NCBI GenBank assembly: GCA_028864905.1
Contig: JAGWLP010000003.1
Location: 1 to 52,045 of the forward strand
Direction of reading: 5' to 3'
From: Gammaproteobacteria bacterium
Lineage (GTDB): Bacteria > Pseudomonadota > Gammaproteobacteria > Natronospirales > REEB76
DNA: 52,045 bases
Shown here: piece after piece, positions 1-9,192 of the stretch
Layout of the letters: the number at the start of each line of letters is the position of its first letter
Position numbering within the stretch: position 1 is the stretch's first letter
Translations under genes and position numbers: made by a program
Notes under the pieces: model-generated
Databases searched by the model: none
The model's input: only the letters and a program-made list of their open reading frames with translations
What the model was told of the DNA's origin: nothing

Positions 1-596
1 GACACGCGAAACGGCATTTTCATGAGCTTGTCCATGGCCAGCACCTTGAAGGCCCCGGAGCCGATGCCGAGCAGCGCCGAGAGGAACCCCGCGCCCACCA
101 TCACTCCGAAACCCGGGAGCACGCGGGTCACGTGATAATGCACCCATTCACCCTGCTGCTCGTATTTGCTGTTGAGCCGCAGTTTCAGCGCCAGCGGCGA
201 ACTCGCCGGCGCGCCAGTCTCGTCACTATGCGAGGGCTTGAAAGACATGACGCAGGCGAATAACAGCACCAGGCCAAACACGATGAACAACACCGGAGTC
301 GGCAACAGGTGCGCGGCATAAGCGCCCAGCAGGGCGCCGGATGAGGCCGCCATCTGCAGGAACAGGCCGGCGCGCACGTTGTTCATGCCGGTGCCGACGA
401 AGCGCGGTGCCGCCCCTGTCGAGGTAGCAATGACGCCCAGCAGGCTAACCCCCACGGCTTGCGGAATGGGCAGGTGGAAGCCGAGCGTCAACAACGGCAC
501 GATCACCATGCCGCCGCCCAATCCGGTAATCGAGCCGAGTGCGCCCGCCGCGATGCCGCCAAACAGGACGATGATCACCATCAGGGCCGCGGACAT
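1..596 (-). CDS. TauE/SafE family sulfite exporter-like permease (C-terminus outside window)
   Basis: Inner-membrane permease of the TauE/SafE (former DUF81) family, which moves small anions such as sulfite or organosulfonates; the substrate cannot be read here. From the ATG at 596 it gives about 198 residues before the window edge. The N-terminal helix is followed by a glycine-rich GSITGLGGG motif typical of the first repeat, then hydrophobic segments and a charged loop (about residues 130-155). A second glycine-rich stretch (GAGFLSALLGIGSG) marks the start of the second TauE repeat near residues 170-185. No clear Shine-Dalgarno precedes the start. It is the last gene seen of the minus-strand run mnmG-cupin-tag-permease and is 3' truncated by the window, not by mutation. 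Confidence 0.85.
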   Translation of the reverse strand, partial: MSAALMVIIVLFGGIAAGALGSITGLGGGMVIVPLLTLGFHLPIPQAVGVSLLGVIATSTGAAPRFVGTGMNNVRAGLFLQMAASSGALLGAYAAHLLPTPVLFIVFGLVLLFACVMSFKPSHSDETGAPASSPLALKLRLNSKYEQQGEWVHYHVTRVLPGFGVMVGAGFLSALLGIGSGAFKVLAMDKLMKMPFRV

Positions 597-663
597 GGCG
601 TGTGCGGATCAGGCCGGCGTGAAGAAGGCGGCGATTATAACGTGCGTGGGGAGCAGGCTCCGC

Positions 664-1245
664 TCAGCGGCGCGCGCCGTGGCGAAAGCAACCCGTAAGG
701 TGGTCGTCCACCAGGCCGGTGGCCTGCATGAATGCATAGCAGATGGTGCTGCCCACGAACTTGAACCCGCGTTGTTTGAGGTCCCGGCTCATGGCGTCGG
801 AGATCCGGGTGCGCGCCGGCACCTGACCGCGGCGCCGGCGGTTGCGCAGTGGCTTGCCGTTCACGAACCGCCAGATGTAATTATCAAAACTGCCGAATTG
901 CTTTTGTACCGCCAGAAATGCGCGCGCATTGGTGATGGCGGCATGGATCTTCAGGCGATTGCGCACGATGCCGGGATTCCTGAGCAGGCGCGCCACATCG
1001 CGCGCACCGAAACGCGCGACTTTTTTCGGATCAAATCCGGCGAAGGCTTTGCGGTAATTTGCGCGCTTGTGCAGAATCGTGGCCCAGCTCAAACCCGCCT
1101 GCGCGCCTTCCAGAATCAGGAACTCGAACCAGCGTTGCTCTTTGTGCACCGGCACGCCCCACTCGCTGTCGTGGTAGGCGCGGTACAGCGGATCGTTTGC
1201 CATTCCCGGCCAGAGACAGCGGCGGCGTTTGTCGGGGATCGGCAT
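664..1245 (-). CDS. tag: DNA-3-methyladenine glycosylase I
   Basis: Base-excision repair enzyme that removes 3-methyladenine from alkylated DNA. The 193-residue protein starts with the family pattern RRCLW, then AYHDSEWGVPVH, and has EGAQAGLSW, the helix-hairpin region and a C-terminal GLVDDHLTGC. The paired Cys/His residues near both ends match the structural zinc site of E. coli Tag. The open frame extends upstream to 1338, but the ATG at 1245 is chosen because it matches the family N-terminus and overlaps the stop of the preceding cupin gene as TGATG, which implies translational coupling. Confidence 0.93.
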   Translation of the reverse strand: MPIPDKRRRCLWPGMANDPLYRAYHDSEWGVPVHKEQRWFEFLILEGAQAGLSWATILHKRANYRKAFAGFDPKKVARFGARDVARLLRNPGIVRNRLKIHAAITNARAFLAVQKQFGSFDNYIWRFVNGKPLRNRRRRGQVPARTRISDAMSRDLKQRGFKFVGSTICYAFMQATGLVDDHLTGCFRHGARR

Positions 1246-1730
1246 CAGGGGAAAGCCGGGGGCCGGTCGCCGGGCTGTGCGGTCTTGTACCAGCGCTCGA
1301 AGTCCGCTGCGTGCGCATGCCCTTCCGGCGGCGCCCAAGGGGCGAAATCCTGCTCCGGTGTCGGCACATTAGGTCCGGCCTTGCATTCAAAAACAACCGT
1401 GGATGGCGCCAGGGTCGCGACTGCATGCCAGGTGCCGGCGGGACTTTCCACGCCGTAAGTCTGTCCCCCGGCCGACAGCAGCGCGCGCGTCAATACCGTC
1501 CCCGCGTCATCAAACGTGAGCACCAGCATTTCCCCGCAGACGATCAGCAGCAGCTCCCACTTGTCGGGATGGCGGTGCGGCCGGATGTAGGTGCCCGGCT
1601 CCATCGCCATGCACATGCGATGAATGGGCTCGGCGTGCGTGGCATGCAGGTTGTAATGCGTGCGCAAACGCGGTGAGGCGAGCGCTTTGTCATGCAATTT
1701 CGCCACCAGGGCGCGGTCAATGAGCTTCAT
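1245..1730 (-). CDS. WbuC-family cupin-fold metalloprotein
   Basis: Small single-domain cupin, 161 residues from the ATG at 1730; a TTG at 1739 is an alternative start. The metal-binding cupin signature PHRHPDKWELLLIV is present near residues 50-63, with a later His in the second cupin box (AGTWHAV). The sequence resembles WbuC proteins, named from an E. coli O-antigen cluster, whose reaction is not established. No sugar-biosynthesis genes are nearby. It lies 25 bases after mnmG and overlaps tag by one base, so it is probably co-transcribed with both. Confidence 0.8.
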   Translation of the reverse strand: MKLIDRALVAKLHDKALASPRLRTHYNLHATHAEPIHRMCMAMEPGTYIRPHRHPDKWELLLIVCGEMLVLTFDDAGTVLTRALLSAGGQTYGVESPAGTWHAVATLAPSTVVFECKAGPNVPTPEQDFAPWAPPEGHAHAADFERWYKTAQPGDRPPAFP

Positions 1731-1739
1731 GTTGACCAA

Positions 1740-1755
1740 GGTTTCACGTGGAATT
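1740..1755. promoter_or_regulatory. degenerate parS-like site after mnmG
   Basis: GGTTTCACGTGGAATT matches 12 of 16 bases of the chromosomal parS consensus TGTTTCACGTGAAACA, with the central TTTCACGTG core intact. It lies in the short gap after the mnmG stop. Binding by ParB is inferred only. Confidence 0.35.
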
Positions 1756-3648
1756 TCAGGCGCTCTTGCGCAGTTTCAGGCCGCGCTTTTTGAGGTACAC
1801 CAACAGAATCGAAATCGCCGCCGGCGTGACGCCCGAGATGCGTGCGGCCTGGCCAAGCGTCTGCGGCCGGACCTGGCCGAGCTTCTGGCGCACTTCGTTC
1901 GACAATCCATGCACCGCGTTGAAATCAAAGTCTAGTGGCAGCGGCGTTTCTTCCTGGCGGTGGGCGCGCGCCACTTCTTCCTGCTGGCGCTCGATGTAGC
2001 CGGCGTAACGCACGGAAATCTCTACCTGCTCCACCACTTCCGGTGCGACATTCGCCGCGCCCACACACGCGAGCGAAGTTAATTTCTGATAACTCATTTC
2101 CGGCCGGCGCAGCAACTCGAGCGCGCGGGTCTCGCGTGCGAGCGGCCCACCGAACATCGCAGTGGCCTGCTCAGCGGAGATATCGCCGGGCCGCAGCACA
2201 ATGTCCTGCAGGCGCGCGGTTTCGCGCTCGATGGCCTCACGCTTTTCTGCGAATGTCGCCCAGCGCGCGTCGTCCACCAGCCCGAGTTTGCGGCCGATTT
2301 CAGTCAGCCGCAGGTCGGCGTTGTCCTCGCGCAGCATCAAACGGTGTTCGGCGCGGCTGGTGAACATGCGGTAAGGCTCGGGCGCACCGCGCGTGATGAG
2401 GTCATCCACCAGCACGCCGAGATAGGCCTGCTCACGCCCCGGCCACCAAGGTTCGCGTTGCTTCACCCGCAAGGCTGCATTGATGCCCGCCAGCAGGCCC
2501 TGCGCGGCGGCTTCCTCGTATCCGGTGGTACCGTTGATCTGGCCGGCAAAGAACAGGCCGTTTATGTATTTGGTCTCCAGCGTGTACTTGAGATCGCGCG
2601 GATCGAAGTAGTCGTATTCGATGGCGTAGCCGGGTCGCGTGAGGTGTGCGTGCTCGAAGCCCGCAATGGAGCGTACCAGCGCGTACTGCACGTCGAAGGG
2701 CAGGCTGGTGGAAATGCCGTTGGGATAGACCTCGTGGGTGTCGAGGCCTTCCGGCTCGATGAAAATCTGGTGGCGCTCCTTGTCGGCGAAGCGCATCACC
2801 TTGTCTTCCACCGACGGGCAATAGCGCGGTCCCACACCTTCGATGACGCCGGTGTACATGGGCGAGCGATCCAGACCCGCACGGATGATCTCGTGGGTGT
2901 GGGCGTTGGTGTGGGTGATGTGGCAGACCACTTGGCGCGGATGCTCGGCACGCGTGCCCATGAAAGAAAACACCGGTGTCGGCTCATCGCCCGCCTGCAC
3001 GGCCAAACCTGCATAGTTGATGCTGCGGCCGTCAATGCGCGGCGGCGTGCCAGTCTTCAAGCGTCCGACCCGGAACGGCAATTCGCGCAGGCGCTTGGCG
3101 AGACGGTTCGCGGGCGGATCGCCGGCGCGGCCGCCCTCGTAGTTGGAAAGTCCGACGTGGATGCGGCCGCCCAAAAACGTGCCGACGGTCAGCACCACGG
3201 TGGGCGCGAAAAAGCGCAGGCCCATCTGCGTGACCACGCCCGCGACGCGTTCGCACTCCACGATCAGGTCGTCGCAGGCCTGCTGGAACAGCACGAGATT
3301 CGGTTGATTCTCGATGAGGCTGCGGATGGCCTGCTTGTACAGCACGCGGTCCGCCTGTGCGCGCGTAGCGCGCACTGCCGGGCCTTTGCTCGCGTTCAGA
3401 ATCCGGAACTGGATGCCGGCCTTGTCGGTAGCACGCGCCATGGCGCCGCCGAGCGCGTCAATTTCCTTGGCGAGATGCCCCTTGCCGATGCCGCCGATGG
3501 CCGGATTGCAGCTCATCTGGCCGAGCGTCTCGACATTGTGGGTGAGCAGCAGCGTGGCGCAACCCATGCGCGCCGCGGCGAGCGCGGCCTCGGTGCCGGC
3601 ATGGCCGCCCCCCACCACGATCACGCCGAATTGCCTGGGAAAATCCAT
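1756..3648 (-). CDS. mnmG: tRNA uridine-5-carboxymethylaminomethyl(34) synthesis enzyme MnmG
   Basis: FAD-dependent half of the MnmE-MnmG complex, which modifies wobble U34 of several tRNAs. The 630-residue length is normal (E. coli about 629). The dinucleotide-binding GGGHAG motif is at residues 13-18, followed by the conserved [12 protein letters not shown] stretch and the PSVEDK and [11 protein letters not shown] motifs; the C-terminal helical domain that contacts MnmE is present. The ATG at 3648 gives the canonical N-terminus. It is separated from its partner mnmE by about 4 kb of plus-strand genes. The usual downstream partners rsmG, parA and parB are not found; a cupin and tag follow instead. 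Confidence 0.98.
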   Translation of the reverse strand: MDFPRQFGVIVVGGGHAGTEAALAAARMGCATLLLTHNVETLGQMSCNPAIGGIGKGHLAKEIDALGGAMARATDKAGIQFRILNASKGPAVRATRAQADRVLYKQAIRSLIENQPNLVLFQQACDDLIVECERVAGVVTQMGLRFFAPTVVLTVGTFLGGRIHVGLSNYEGGRAGDPPANRLAKRLRELPFRVGRLKTGTPPRIDGRSINYAGLAVQAGDEPTPVFSFMGTRAEHPRQVVCHITHTNAHTHEIIRAGLDRSPMYTGVIEGVGPRYCPSVEDKVMRFADKERHQIFIEPEGLDTHEVYPNGISTSLPFDVQYALVRSIAGFEHAHLTRPGYAIEYDYFDPRDLKYTLETKYINGLFFAGQINGTTGYEEAAAQGLLAGINAALRVKQREPWWPGREQAYLGVLVDDLITRGAPEPYRMFTSRAEHRLMLREDNADLRLTEIGRKLGLVDDARWATFAEKREAIERETARLQDIVLRPGDISAEQATAMFGGPLARETRALELLRRPEMSYQKLTSLACVGAANVAPEVVEQVEISVRYAGYIERQQEEVARAHRQEETPLPLDFDFNAVHGLSNEVRQKLGQVRPQTLGQAARISGVTPAAISILLVYLKKRGLKLRKSA

Positions 3649-3673
3649 CGGCCAGCCTCATAAATGAGCGCGA

Positions 3674-3702
3674 ATTCTAGCGTTTTCATGCGCGCTAACC
3701 AA
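3674..3702 (-). promoter_or_regulatory. candidate sigma-70 promoter of mnmG
   Basis: On the minus strand TTGGTT (3697-3702) and TAGAAT (3674-3679) are separated by 17 bases, 26 bases upstream of the mnmG start. The -10 box matches 5 of 6 and the -35 box 3 of 6. Confidence 0.45.
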
Positions 3703-3802
3703 ACCCGCAACATCGGCCGATTACGGCATCCGCAGAACCGCCCCTGGAAATATTTCTCCCATTTGCAGAAGATGCCGGCTGGAATCGCGGGCCAAAACCA
3801 TA

Positions 3803-5284
3803 ATGAACGAGCTGCAGTCTATGCGCGTGCTGGCTTTGCTGCTCATGGTCATGACCACTCCGGCCTGGAGCAGCCCGGCGCCGGCCGCACCCCTTCCGAG
3901 CTTCACGCCCTGCCAGATCGGCATGCCGGACTCGGCGCTGCACATGCAGGCGCAATGCACCACGCTCACGGTACCGGAAGACCGGGCCCAGCCCGCCGGC
4001 AAAAAAATCCACCTGCACATCGCCGTGCTCAAGGCGCGCACCGGCGAACCCGCGCCGGATCCGCTGTTCTTCATTGCCGGCGGACCGGGCGAGGCCTCGA
4101 CTCAGGCCTACGTGCAGGAAGCTGCGGCCTTCGATCGCATCCGCACGAGCCGCGCCATCGTGCTCGTGGATCAGCGCGGCACGGGTCAGTCCAATGCGCT
4201 CGACTGCCCGTCCGGCCCGAATACCGCGGCGATACCCACGCCGGCTGAAGTTCAGCAGCAGACCGAAACCTGTCTCAAGCAATTGCCGGGCAATCCGCGC
4301 TTCTATACGACCACCGTCGCGGTAAAGGATCTGGACGCGGTGCGGGCCGCACTGGGCTACGCGGAGATCAATCTCTACGGCATTTCCTACGGTACGCGCG
4401 TGGCGCTGGAATATCTGCGGGAATATCCGCAGCACGTGCGCAGCGTGATCCTGGACGGCGTGGTGCCGCCGGACTGGAACGTCGGGGAAACTGCGCCGCA
4501 GGCTGCGCAGCAGACCCTGGATAAAATCTTTCAGCGTTGCGCGGCCGAGAGCGCCTGCCATCAGGCGTTTCCCGACCTGCCCGCAACTTTTGCGCGCCTT
4601 GAACACACGCTCAAGCAAAGTCCGGTGAGCGTGAGTCTGCGCGACCCGTTGACCGGTGCGCCGCTCACCCAGACGCTGAACTGGGAAACTGCGGCCGGTG
4701 CCGTGCAGTTGCTGAGCTATCTGAGCGACACTGCGGCGCTCTTGCCGCTGCTGATTCATCAAGCCGGTGTCGCCCACGATTACGCGCCGCTGCTCGCCAA
4801 CGCCCAATATCTGAGCGGACAGCTGAGCGGCGCCGTGGCCGTGGGCATGCACGCCGCGGTGCTGTGCACCGAAGACGTTCCGTTCTATCCCGCAGGCGAT
4901 GCCGCACAGAAGGCGGCGGCCGACACCTATCTCGGCGCCGCGCCACTCACCCTGCTGAGTGAAAGCTGTGCGCGCTGGCCGCGTGGGGTGATGGAGCCGG
5001 ACTTCAAAAAGCCGGTGGTATCGGACAAGCCGGTGCTGCTGCTTTCCGGCGCCGACGATCCCATCACTCCGTCCACGAACGCCGCCCACGTGGCCCAGAC
5101 CCTGTCGAACAGCCTGTCGCTGGTGGTTCCAGGCCAGGGACACGGTAATGCCTGGCGCGGCTGCGTACCGCAGCTCATGGCGGATTTCGTGCAGCAGGCG
5201 TCGGTGAAAATTCTGGACGCCGCCTGCGTTCAAAAGATCAGACCCTTTCCGTTTTTCACCCGCTTCACCGGGCCCGGGCCATGA
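3803..5284 (+). CDS. secreted alpha/beta hydrolase with TAP-like C-terminal domain
   Basis: Predicted exported serine hydrolase, 493 residues. A signal peptide covers roughly residues 7-24, and an alternative ATG at 3821 would begin directly at it. The alpha/beta fold shows the oxyanion GGPG motif near residue 93, the nucleophile elbow GISYGTR with Ser195, a late acid in LSGADDPITPS and a His in GQGHGN. This architecture is that of tripeptidyl aminopeptidase-like (TAP) proteins, which act on peptides or small esters; the substrate is unknown. Its TGA overlaps the next ATG by four bases, tying it to the ABC transporter genes. Confidence 0.88.
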   Translation: MNELQSMRVLALLLMVMTTPAWSSPAPAAPLPSFTPCQIGMPDSALHMQAQCTTLTVPEDRAQPAGKKIHLHIAVLKARTGEPAPDPLFFIAGGPGEASTQAYVQEAAAFDRIRTSRAIVLVDQRGTGQSNALDCPSGPNTAAIPTPAEVQQQTETCLKQLPGNPRFYTTTVAVKDLDAVRAALGYAEINLYGISYGTRVALEYLREYPQHVRSVILDGVVPPDWNVGETAPQAAQQTLDKIFQRCAAESACHQAFPDLPATFARLEHTLKQSPVSVSLRDPLTGAPLTQTLNWETAAGAVQLLSYLSDTAALLPLLIHQAGVAHDYAPLLANAQYLSGQLSGAVAVGMHAAVLCTEDVPFYPAGDAAQKAAADTYLGAAPLTLLSESCARWPRGVMEPDFKKPVVSDKPVLLLSGADDPITPSTNAAHVAQTLSNSLSLVVPGQGHGNAWRGCVPQLMADFVQQASVKILDAACVQKIRPFPFFTRFTGPGP

Positions 5285-6012
5285 TTGAAGTCGAGAACAT
5301 CCACAAGCGTTTCGGTGCGGTGCAGGCCGTGAACGGCGTGAGCTTCCGCGTGGCCGATGGCCGCATTACCGGCCTGCTCGGCCCGAACGGCGCCGGCAAG
5401 TCCACCACGCTGCGCATTCTCTCCACCGTGCTCAGGCCGGACCAGGGTACGGTGCGCGTGGACGGCAGCGACGTGCGCGACGCGCCACTGGCCGCACGCC
5501 TCAAGCTCGGCGTGCTGCCGCATGCCAGCGGCCTGTATCCGCGGCTCACGGCACGCGAGAACATCCGCTATTACGGCGAACTCAACGGCCTCGCCGGCCG
5601 CATGCTGGACGCGCGCATTGACGAGCTGGTGGAACTGCTCGAAATGCGGGAGTTCGCCGAGCGTGCGGCCAAAGGCTTTTCCCAGGGGCAGCGCATCAAG
5701 GTGGCGCTGGCGCGCGCCCTGGTGCACAAACCCCGGAACCTGGCGCTGGATGAGCCCACCAACGGCCTGGACGTGATGGCCACGCGCGCGCTGCGCGCCA
5801 CCATCCGGCGGCTGCGCGACCAGGGCCACTGTGTGCTGTTCTCGAGCCACGTGATGCAGGAAGTCGCGCAATTGTGCGATGCCATCGTGATCATCGCGCA
5901 CGGCCGCATCGTCGCCCAGGGCACGCCCGAGGACATCCGCCGCCAGACCGGCGAAACGGATCTCGAAGAAGCCTTTGTCAAAGCCGTGGGTAAAAGCGGG
6001 GCGTCCGCATGA
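5281..6012 (+). CDS. ABC transporter ATP-binding protein (NatA-like)
   Basis: Cytoplasmic ATPase of an ABC-2 type exporter, 243 residues. The Walker A motif GPNGAGKST is at 34-42, the ABC signature FSQGQ at 133-137 and the Walker B LALDEP at 154-159, with the H-loop in SSHVM shortly after. Similarity in length and motifs is to NatA and other single-domain exporter ATPases. It overlaps the hydrolase gene upstream and the permease gene downstream by four bases each (ATGA junctions), so the three are expected to be translated as one unit. Sodium export, as by Bacillus NatAB, is only a possibility. Confidence 0.92.
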   Translation: MIEVENIHKRFGAVQAVNGVSFRVADGRITGLLGPNGAGKSTTLRILSTVLRPDQGTVRVDGSDVRDAPLAARLKLGVLPHASGLYPRLTARENIRYYGELNGLAGRMLDARIDELVELLEMREFAERAAKGFSQGQRIKVALARALVHKPRNLALDEPTNGLDVMATRALRATIRRLRDQGHCVLFSSHVMQEVAQLCDAIVIIAHGRIVAQGTPEDIRRQTGETDLEEAFVKAVGKSGASA

Positions 6013-7181
6013 TGCGCAAACTCTGGACCGTGTTCCGCAAGGAAGTTGTGGACAATCTGCGCGACCGGCGCACGCTGCTGACGGTACTGGTGTTCGGGCC
6101 GCTGTTCGGGCCGGTCTTCTACGTGGCCATCATGAACGTGGCCGTGAACCAGCAGATCGCCAACCTCAATCAGCCGCTCAAGTTGCCGGTGGCCGGTGCC
6201 GAACGTGCCCCGCATCTGATCGAGTACCTCGAGCAGCACAATACCGAGATCGAACCCGCTCCGGGTGATCCTCGCCAGGCGGTAAAGGACGGTCAGGCGG
6301 ACGTGGTGTTGGTGATTCCCAAGGATTACGGCGCCGAATTCACCGCGGGCCAGCCGGCGACGCTGCAACTGGTGATGGATCAGGCGAAACAGTCGGCGCA
6401 GAAAAATGTCAGCCGCGCACGCGAATTGCTCCAGGCCTACGGCCGTGAAATCAGCGTCTTGCGCCTGCTGGCACGCGGCGTGGATCCGCGCGCCACCACG
6501 CCGCTCGCGGTCGAGACCGTGGATGTGTCTACGCCGCAAGCACGCGCCGGTATGCTGTTGGCCTTCATCCCCTACTTCTTCCTGTTTGCCGCCGTCATCG
6601 GCGCCTTCTATCTGGCGATTGACGCCACCGCCGGCGAACGCGAACGCGGCTCGCTCGAGCCCCTGCTTACCACTGCGGTGCCGCGTTCCGCGCTGATCGC
6701 AGGCAAGCTCGCCGCGGTCACGTTGTTCTCCGCGGTGTCGCTGGGCCTGGACGTCGTGGCCCTGTCCTGGAGTCAGGGGCTGATTCCCGCCGCCAAACTC
6801 AATATCGTGGTGAACTTCGGCGGACACACGGCGCTGGCCATCTTCTTCGTGATGCTGCCGTTCTGCCTGCTGATCGCGGCCCTGCTCACGGTGGTGGCAT
6901 CGTTCACCCGCAGTTACAAGGAGGCCCAGACCTGGTTGTCGTTCATCTTCATCCTGCCGATGATTCCGGTATTCGCACTGTTCCTGTTCCCGACCGAGCC
7001 GACCATGTGGATGATGTTCATTCCGGCGCTGAGCCAGGACGTGCTGGCGACGGCGCTCATGAAAGGTGCCGCTCTCGGCGCCGGTTTCACTGTGGTCTCG
7101 GTACTGAGCACGCTGATCCTCGGTCTGCTGCTCGCCTGGTTCGCGGTCTGGCTGTACCGGCGCGAGAAGGTGCTGGGTTGA
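6009..7181 (+). CDS. ABC-2 type transporter permease (NatB-like)
   Basis: Membrane subunit of the exporter, 390 residues. A first membrane helix (about residues 22-42) is followed by a large extracytoplasmic domain (about 45-180), then five or six helices from about 185 to 385, beginning with LAFIPYFFLFAAVIGAFYLA. This layout is that of NatB/COG1668 permeases. The ERERGSLEPLLTT stretch between helices is characteristic of the ABC-2 family. Partner of the ATPase encoded immediately upstream; cargo unknown. Confidence 0.9.
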   Translation: MMRKLWTVFRKEVVDNLRDRRTLLTVLVFGPLFGPVFYVAIMNVAVNQQIANLNQPLKLPVAGAERAPHLIEYLEQHNTEIEPAPGDPRQAVKDGQADVVLVIPKDYGAEFTAGQPATLQLVMDQAKQSAQKNVSRARELLQAYGREISVLRLLARGVDPRATTPLAVETVDVSTPQARAGMLLAFIPYFFLFAAVIGAFYLAIDATAGERERGSLEPLLTTAVPRSALIAGKLAAVTLFSAVSLGLDVVALSWSQGLIPAAKLNIVVNFGGHTALAIFFVMLPFCLLIAALLTVVASFTRSYKEAQTWLSFIFILPMIPVFALFLFPTEPTMWMMFIPALSQDVLATALMKGAALGAGFTVVSVLSTLILGLLLAWFAVWLYRREKVLG

Positions 7182-7260
7182 GGCCGGATTAACTGTTTTT
7201 CATGCAACCCAGCTCCTGCGGCGCAGGTCTATACTGAATCTGGACATGAGGATCAAGATC

Positions 7261-7764
7261 ATGGGCAAGTTGAGCGCCAGCGTGTGGATTGCCGCAGCGA
7301 CCATGTTGTTCGCCGGTGCCGCCGCGGCCGGCAACGTGCGCATCTACAAATGGGTGGACAGCCAGGGCGTGGTGCACTACAGCGATACGGCTCCGCCCGC
7401 GACGCAGCCCGTCGTGACGAGCATGACGCTCGCCGAGTTCCCGCCGCCGGACCCGCAGGCCGAAGCGGCCGACCAGGCCTGGATTGCCAGCATCCATCAG
7501 TGGTACCAGAGCATTCTCGACCAGCAGGCACAACAGCAGTACCGGGATTATCTCGCCTGGGAGCAAAGCCAACCGGCTCCGGCGTCGGCGCTGGACACGC
7601 AAGAGCCTGCCTATTTCGTACCGGTCTGCTGGCAATGCGAGCGCTTCCATTTCCGACATCATCACCGACGGCCGCTGCTCGGCATGCCCACGCCGCAGTC
7701 GTTCCACAACTCGTTGTGGCATCCCCAGACCGGTCCGTTGCGCCCGCAACCATTCAGGCCCTGA
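7261..7764 (+). CDS. DUF4124 domain-containing secreted protein
   Basis: Small exported protein of unknown function, 167 residues. The start at 7261 is preferred because GAGG lies nine bases before it; an upstream in-frame ATG at 7246 lacks such a site. A signal peptide (to about residue 23) is followed directly by the DUF4124 motif YKWVDSQGVVHYSD. The rest is Gln/Pro-rich with a His/Arg patch and a Cys pair (CWQC) near the C-terminus. It converges on mnmE with nine bases between stops. A second DUF4124 protein occurs at 25645-26175, but the two share only the N-terminal motif. Confidence 0.8.
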   Translation: MGKLSASVWIAAATMLFAGAAAAGNVRIYKWVDSQGVVHYSDTAPPATQPVVTSMTLAEFPPPDPQAEAADQAWIASIHQWYQSILDQQAQQQYRDYLAWEQSQPAPASALDTQEPAYFVPVCWQCERFHFRHHHRRPLLGMPTPQSFHNSLWHPQTGPLRPQPFRP

Positions 7765-7773
7765 GCGGCGCGC

Positions 7774-9135
7774 TTATTTTCCGATACAAAAACTTGAAAA
7801 AATCTGGCTGAGTAAATCCTCACTGGTGAACTCGCCGGTGATTTCGCCGAGCGCTTGCTGAGCCAGGCGCAGTTCTTCCGCCAGCAGTTCGCCGGCGCGT
7901 TCGTCCAGGCGCTGCCTGGCCAGCTGCAGGTGACCGTGTGCGCGTCCGAGGGCATCCAGATGGCGGCGGCGTGCGATAAAACCGTCTTCACCGCGCGACT
8001 CAAATCCCACAGTCTGCATGAGATGCTCACGCAGCAAGTCCAGTCCTGCGCCGGTCCTGGCTGACAGCGCAAGCTGTGCCGGCCGCCCCTGGTCGGTGCA
8101 CTGCGGCGGCCGGCCGCTGAGATCAATCTTGTTGTGGATCACGGTCACCGGCAGTTTCGCGGGCAGGCGTTCCAGAATCTGCCGGTCCTCGGCAGTCAAG
8201 CCCTGCGTATCGTCCACCACCAGCAGCACGCGGTCGGCGGAGGCGATTGCCTCCCAGGCACGGCGCACGCCTTCCTGCTCCACCACATCGCCGCTCGCAC
8301 GCAGGCCCGCGGTGTCGATCACGTGCAGCGGCAAGCCGTCCAAGTGAATATGCTCGCGCAGCAGATCGCGGGTGGTACCGGGAATTTCCGTGACGATGGC
8401 AGCCGCGTGGCCGGCCAGACGATTCAACAGACTGGATTTGCCGGCGTTCGGCCGGCCGGCGATGACCACCGTCAAGCCTTCGCGCAGCAGGCTGCCCTGA
8501 TTGGCGGCGCCTAGCAGCGCGTCCAGATGCTTGCAGATGTCGCGCAAATGTTCCGCGGCTTTGCCGTCGCTCAGAAAATCCAGTTCCTCGTCGGGGAAAT
8601 CCAGCGCCGCTTCTACGTAGCTGCGCAACTCGATGAGTGCCTCCACCAGTGCATGCACGCGTGCGGAAAATTCGCCGCGCAGGGAGCGCAGCGCGGCGCG
8701 CGCCGCCTGCTCGCTGCCGCTGTCGATGAGGTCGGCAATCGCCTCGGCCTGCACCAGATCCAGCTTGTCGTTCAGAAAGGCACGCTGGGAAAATTCGCCG
8801 GGGCGCGCAAGGCGCGCACCCAGCTCGCAGACGCGCTTGAGCAGCAGCGCCAGCACCACTGGCCCGCCGTGTGCGTGCAATTCCAGCACGTCCTCGCCGG
8901 TGAACGAATGCGGTGCCGGGAAGAACAACGCGAGGCCGGCGTCCAGTTCTGCACCGTGACTGTCGGCAAAGTGTTTGAATTCCGCACGCCGCGGCGCAGG
9001 CACGCTGCCAAAGAGCGTCGTGGCAATCGCACGCACTGCCGGACCGGATGCGCGCACGATGCCGACGCCACCGCGGCCCGGTGGCGTGGCGATGGCGACG
9101 ATGGTATCGGTCGCGGGTGGCACGCTGTCTTTCAT
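7774..9135 (-). CDS. mnmE: tRNA uridine-5-carboxymethylaminomethyl(34) synthesis GTPase MnmE
   Basis: GTPase partner of MnmG in wobble-uridine modification, 453 residues (E. coli 454). The N-terminal tetrahydrofolate-binding domain ([18 protein letters not shown]) is followed by a helical domain with an inserted Ras-like G domain: G1 GRPNAGKS at 228-235, G3 DTAG and G4 NKID. The C-terminal catalytic FCIGK is intact. It normally follows yidC directly; here a plus-strand hydrolase gene lies between them, so mnmE must have its own promoter in the 57-base gap upstream. Confidence 0.98.
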   Translation of the reverse strand: MKDSVPPATDTIVAIATPPGRGGVGIVRASGPAVRAIATTLFGSVPAPRRAEFKHFADSHGAELDAGLALFFPAPHSFTGEDVLELHAHGGPVVLALLLKRVCELGARLARPGEFSQRAFLNDKLDLVQAEAIADLIDSGSEQAARAALRSLRGEFSARVHALVEALIELRSYVEAALDFPDEELDFLSDGKAAEHLRDICKHLDALLGAANQGSLLREGLTVVIAGRPNAGKSSLLNRLAGHAAAIVTEIPGTTRDLLREHIHLDGLPLHVIDTAGLRASGDVVEQEGVRRAWEAIASADRVLLVVDDTQGLTAEDRQILERLPAKLPVTVIHNKIDLSGRPPQCTDQGRPAQLALSARTGAGLDLLREHLMQTVGFESRGEDGFIARRRHLDALGRAHGHLQLARQRLDERAGELLAEELRLAQQALGEITGEFTSEDLLSQIFSSFCIGK

Positions 9136-9192
9136 GGGAGAATCAGTTTAATTCCGCGCGCTCCGGCGGCTGCGTCGCAAAAGGAGAAAATC

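Noticed and set aside
2344..5233. Long antisense open frames over mnmG (2344-3663) and the TAP-like hydrolase (3695-5233)
   Set aside because: They mirror well-supported genes, have no recognisable domains, and arise from high GC.
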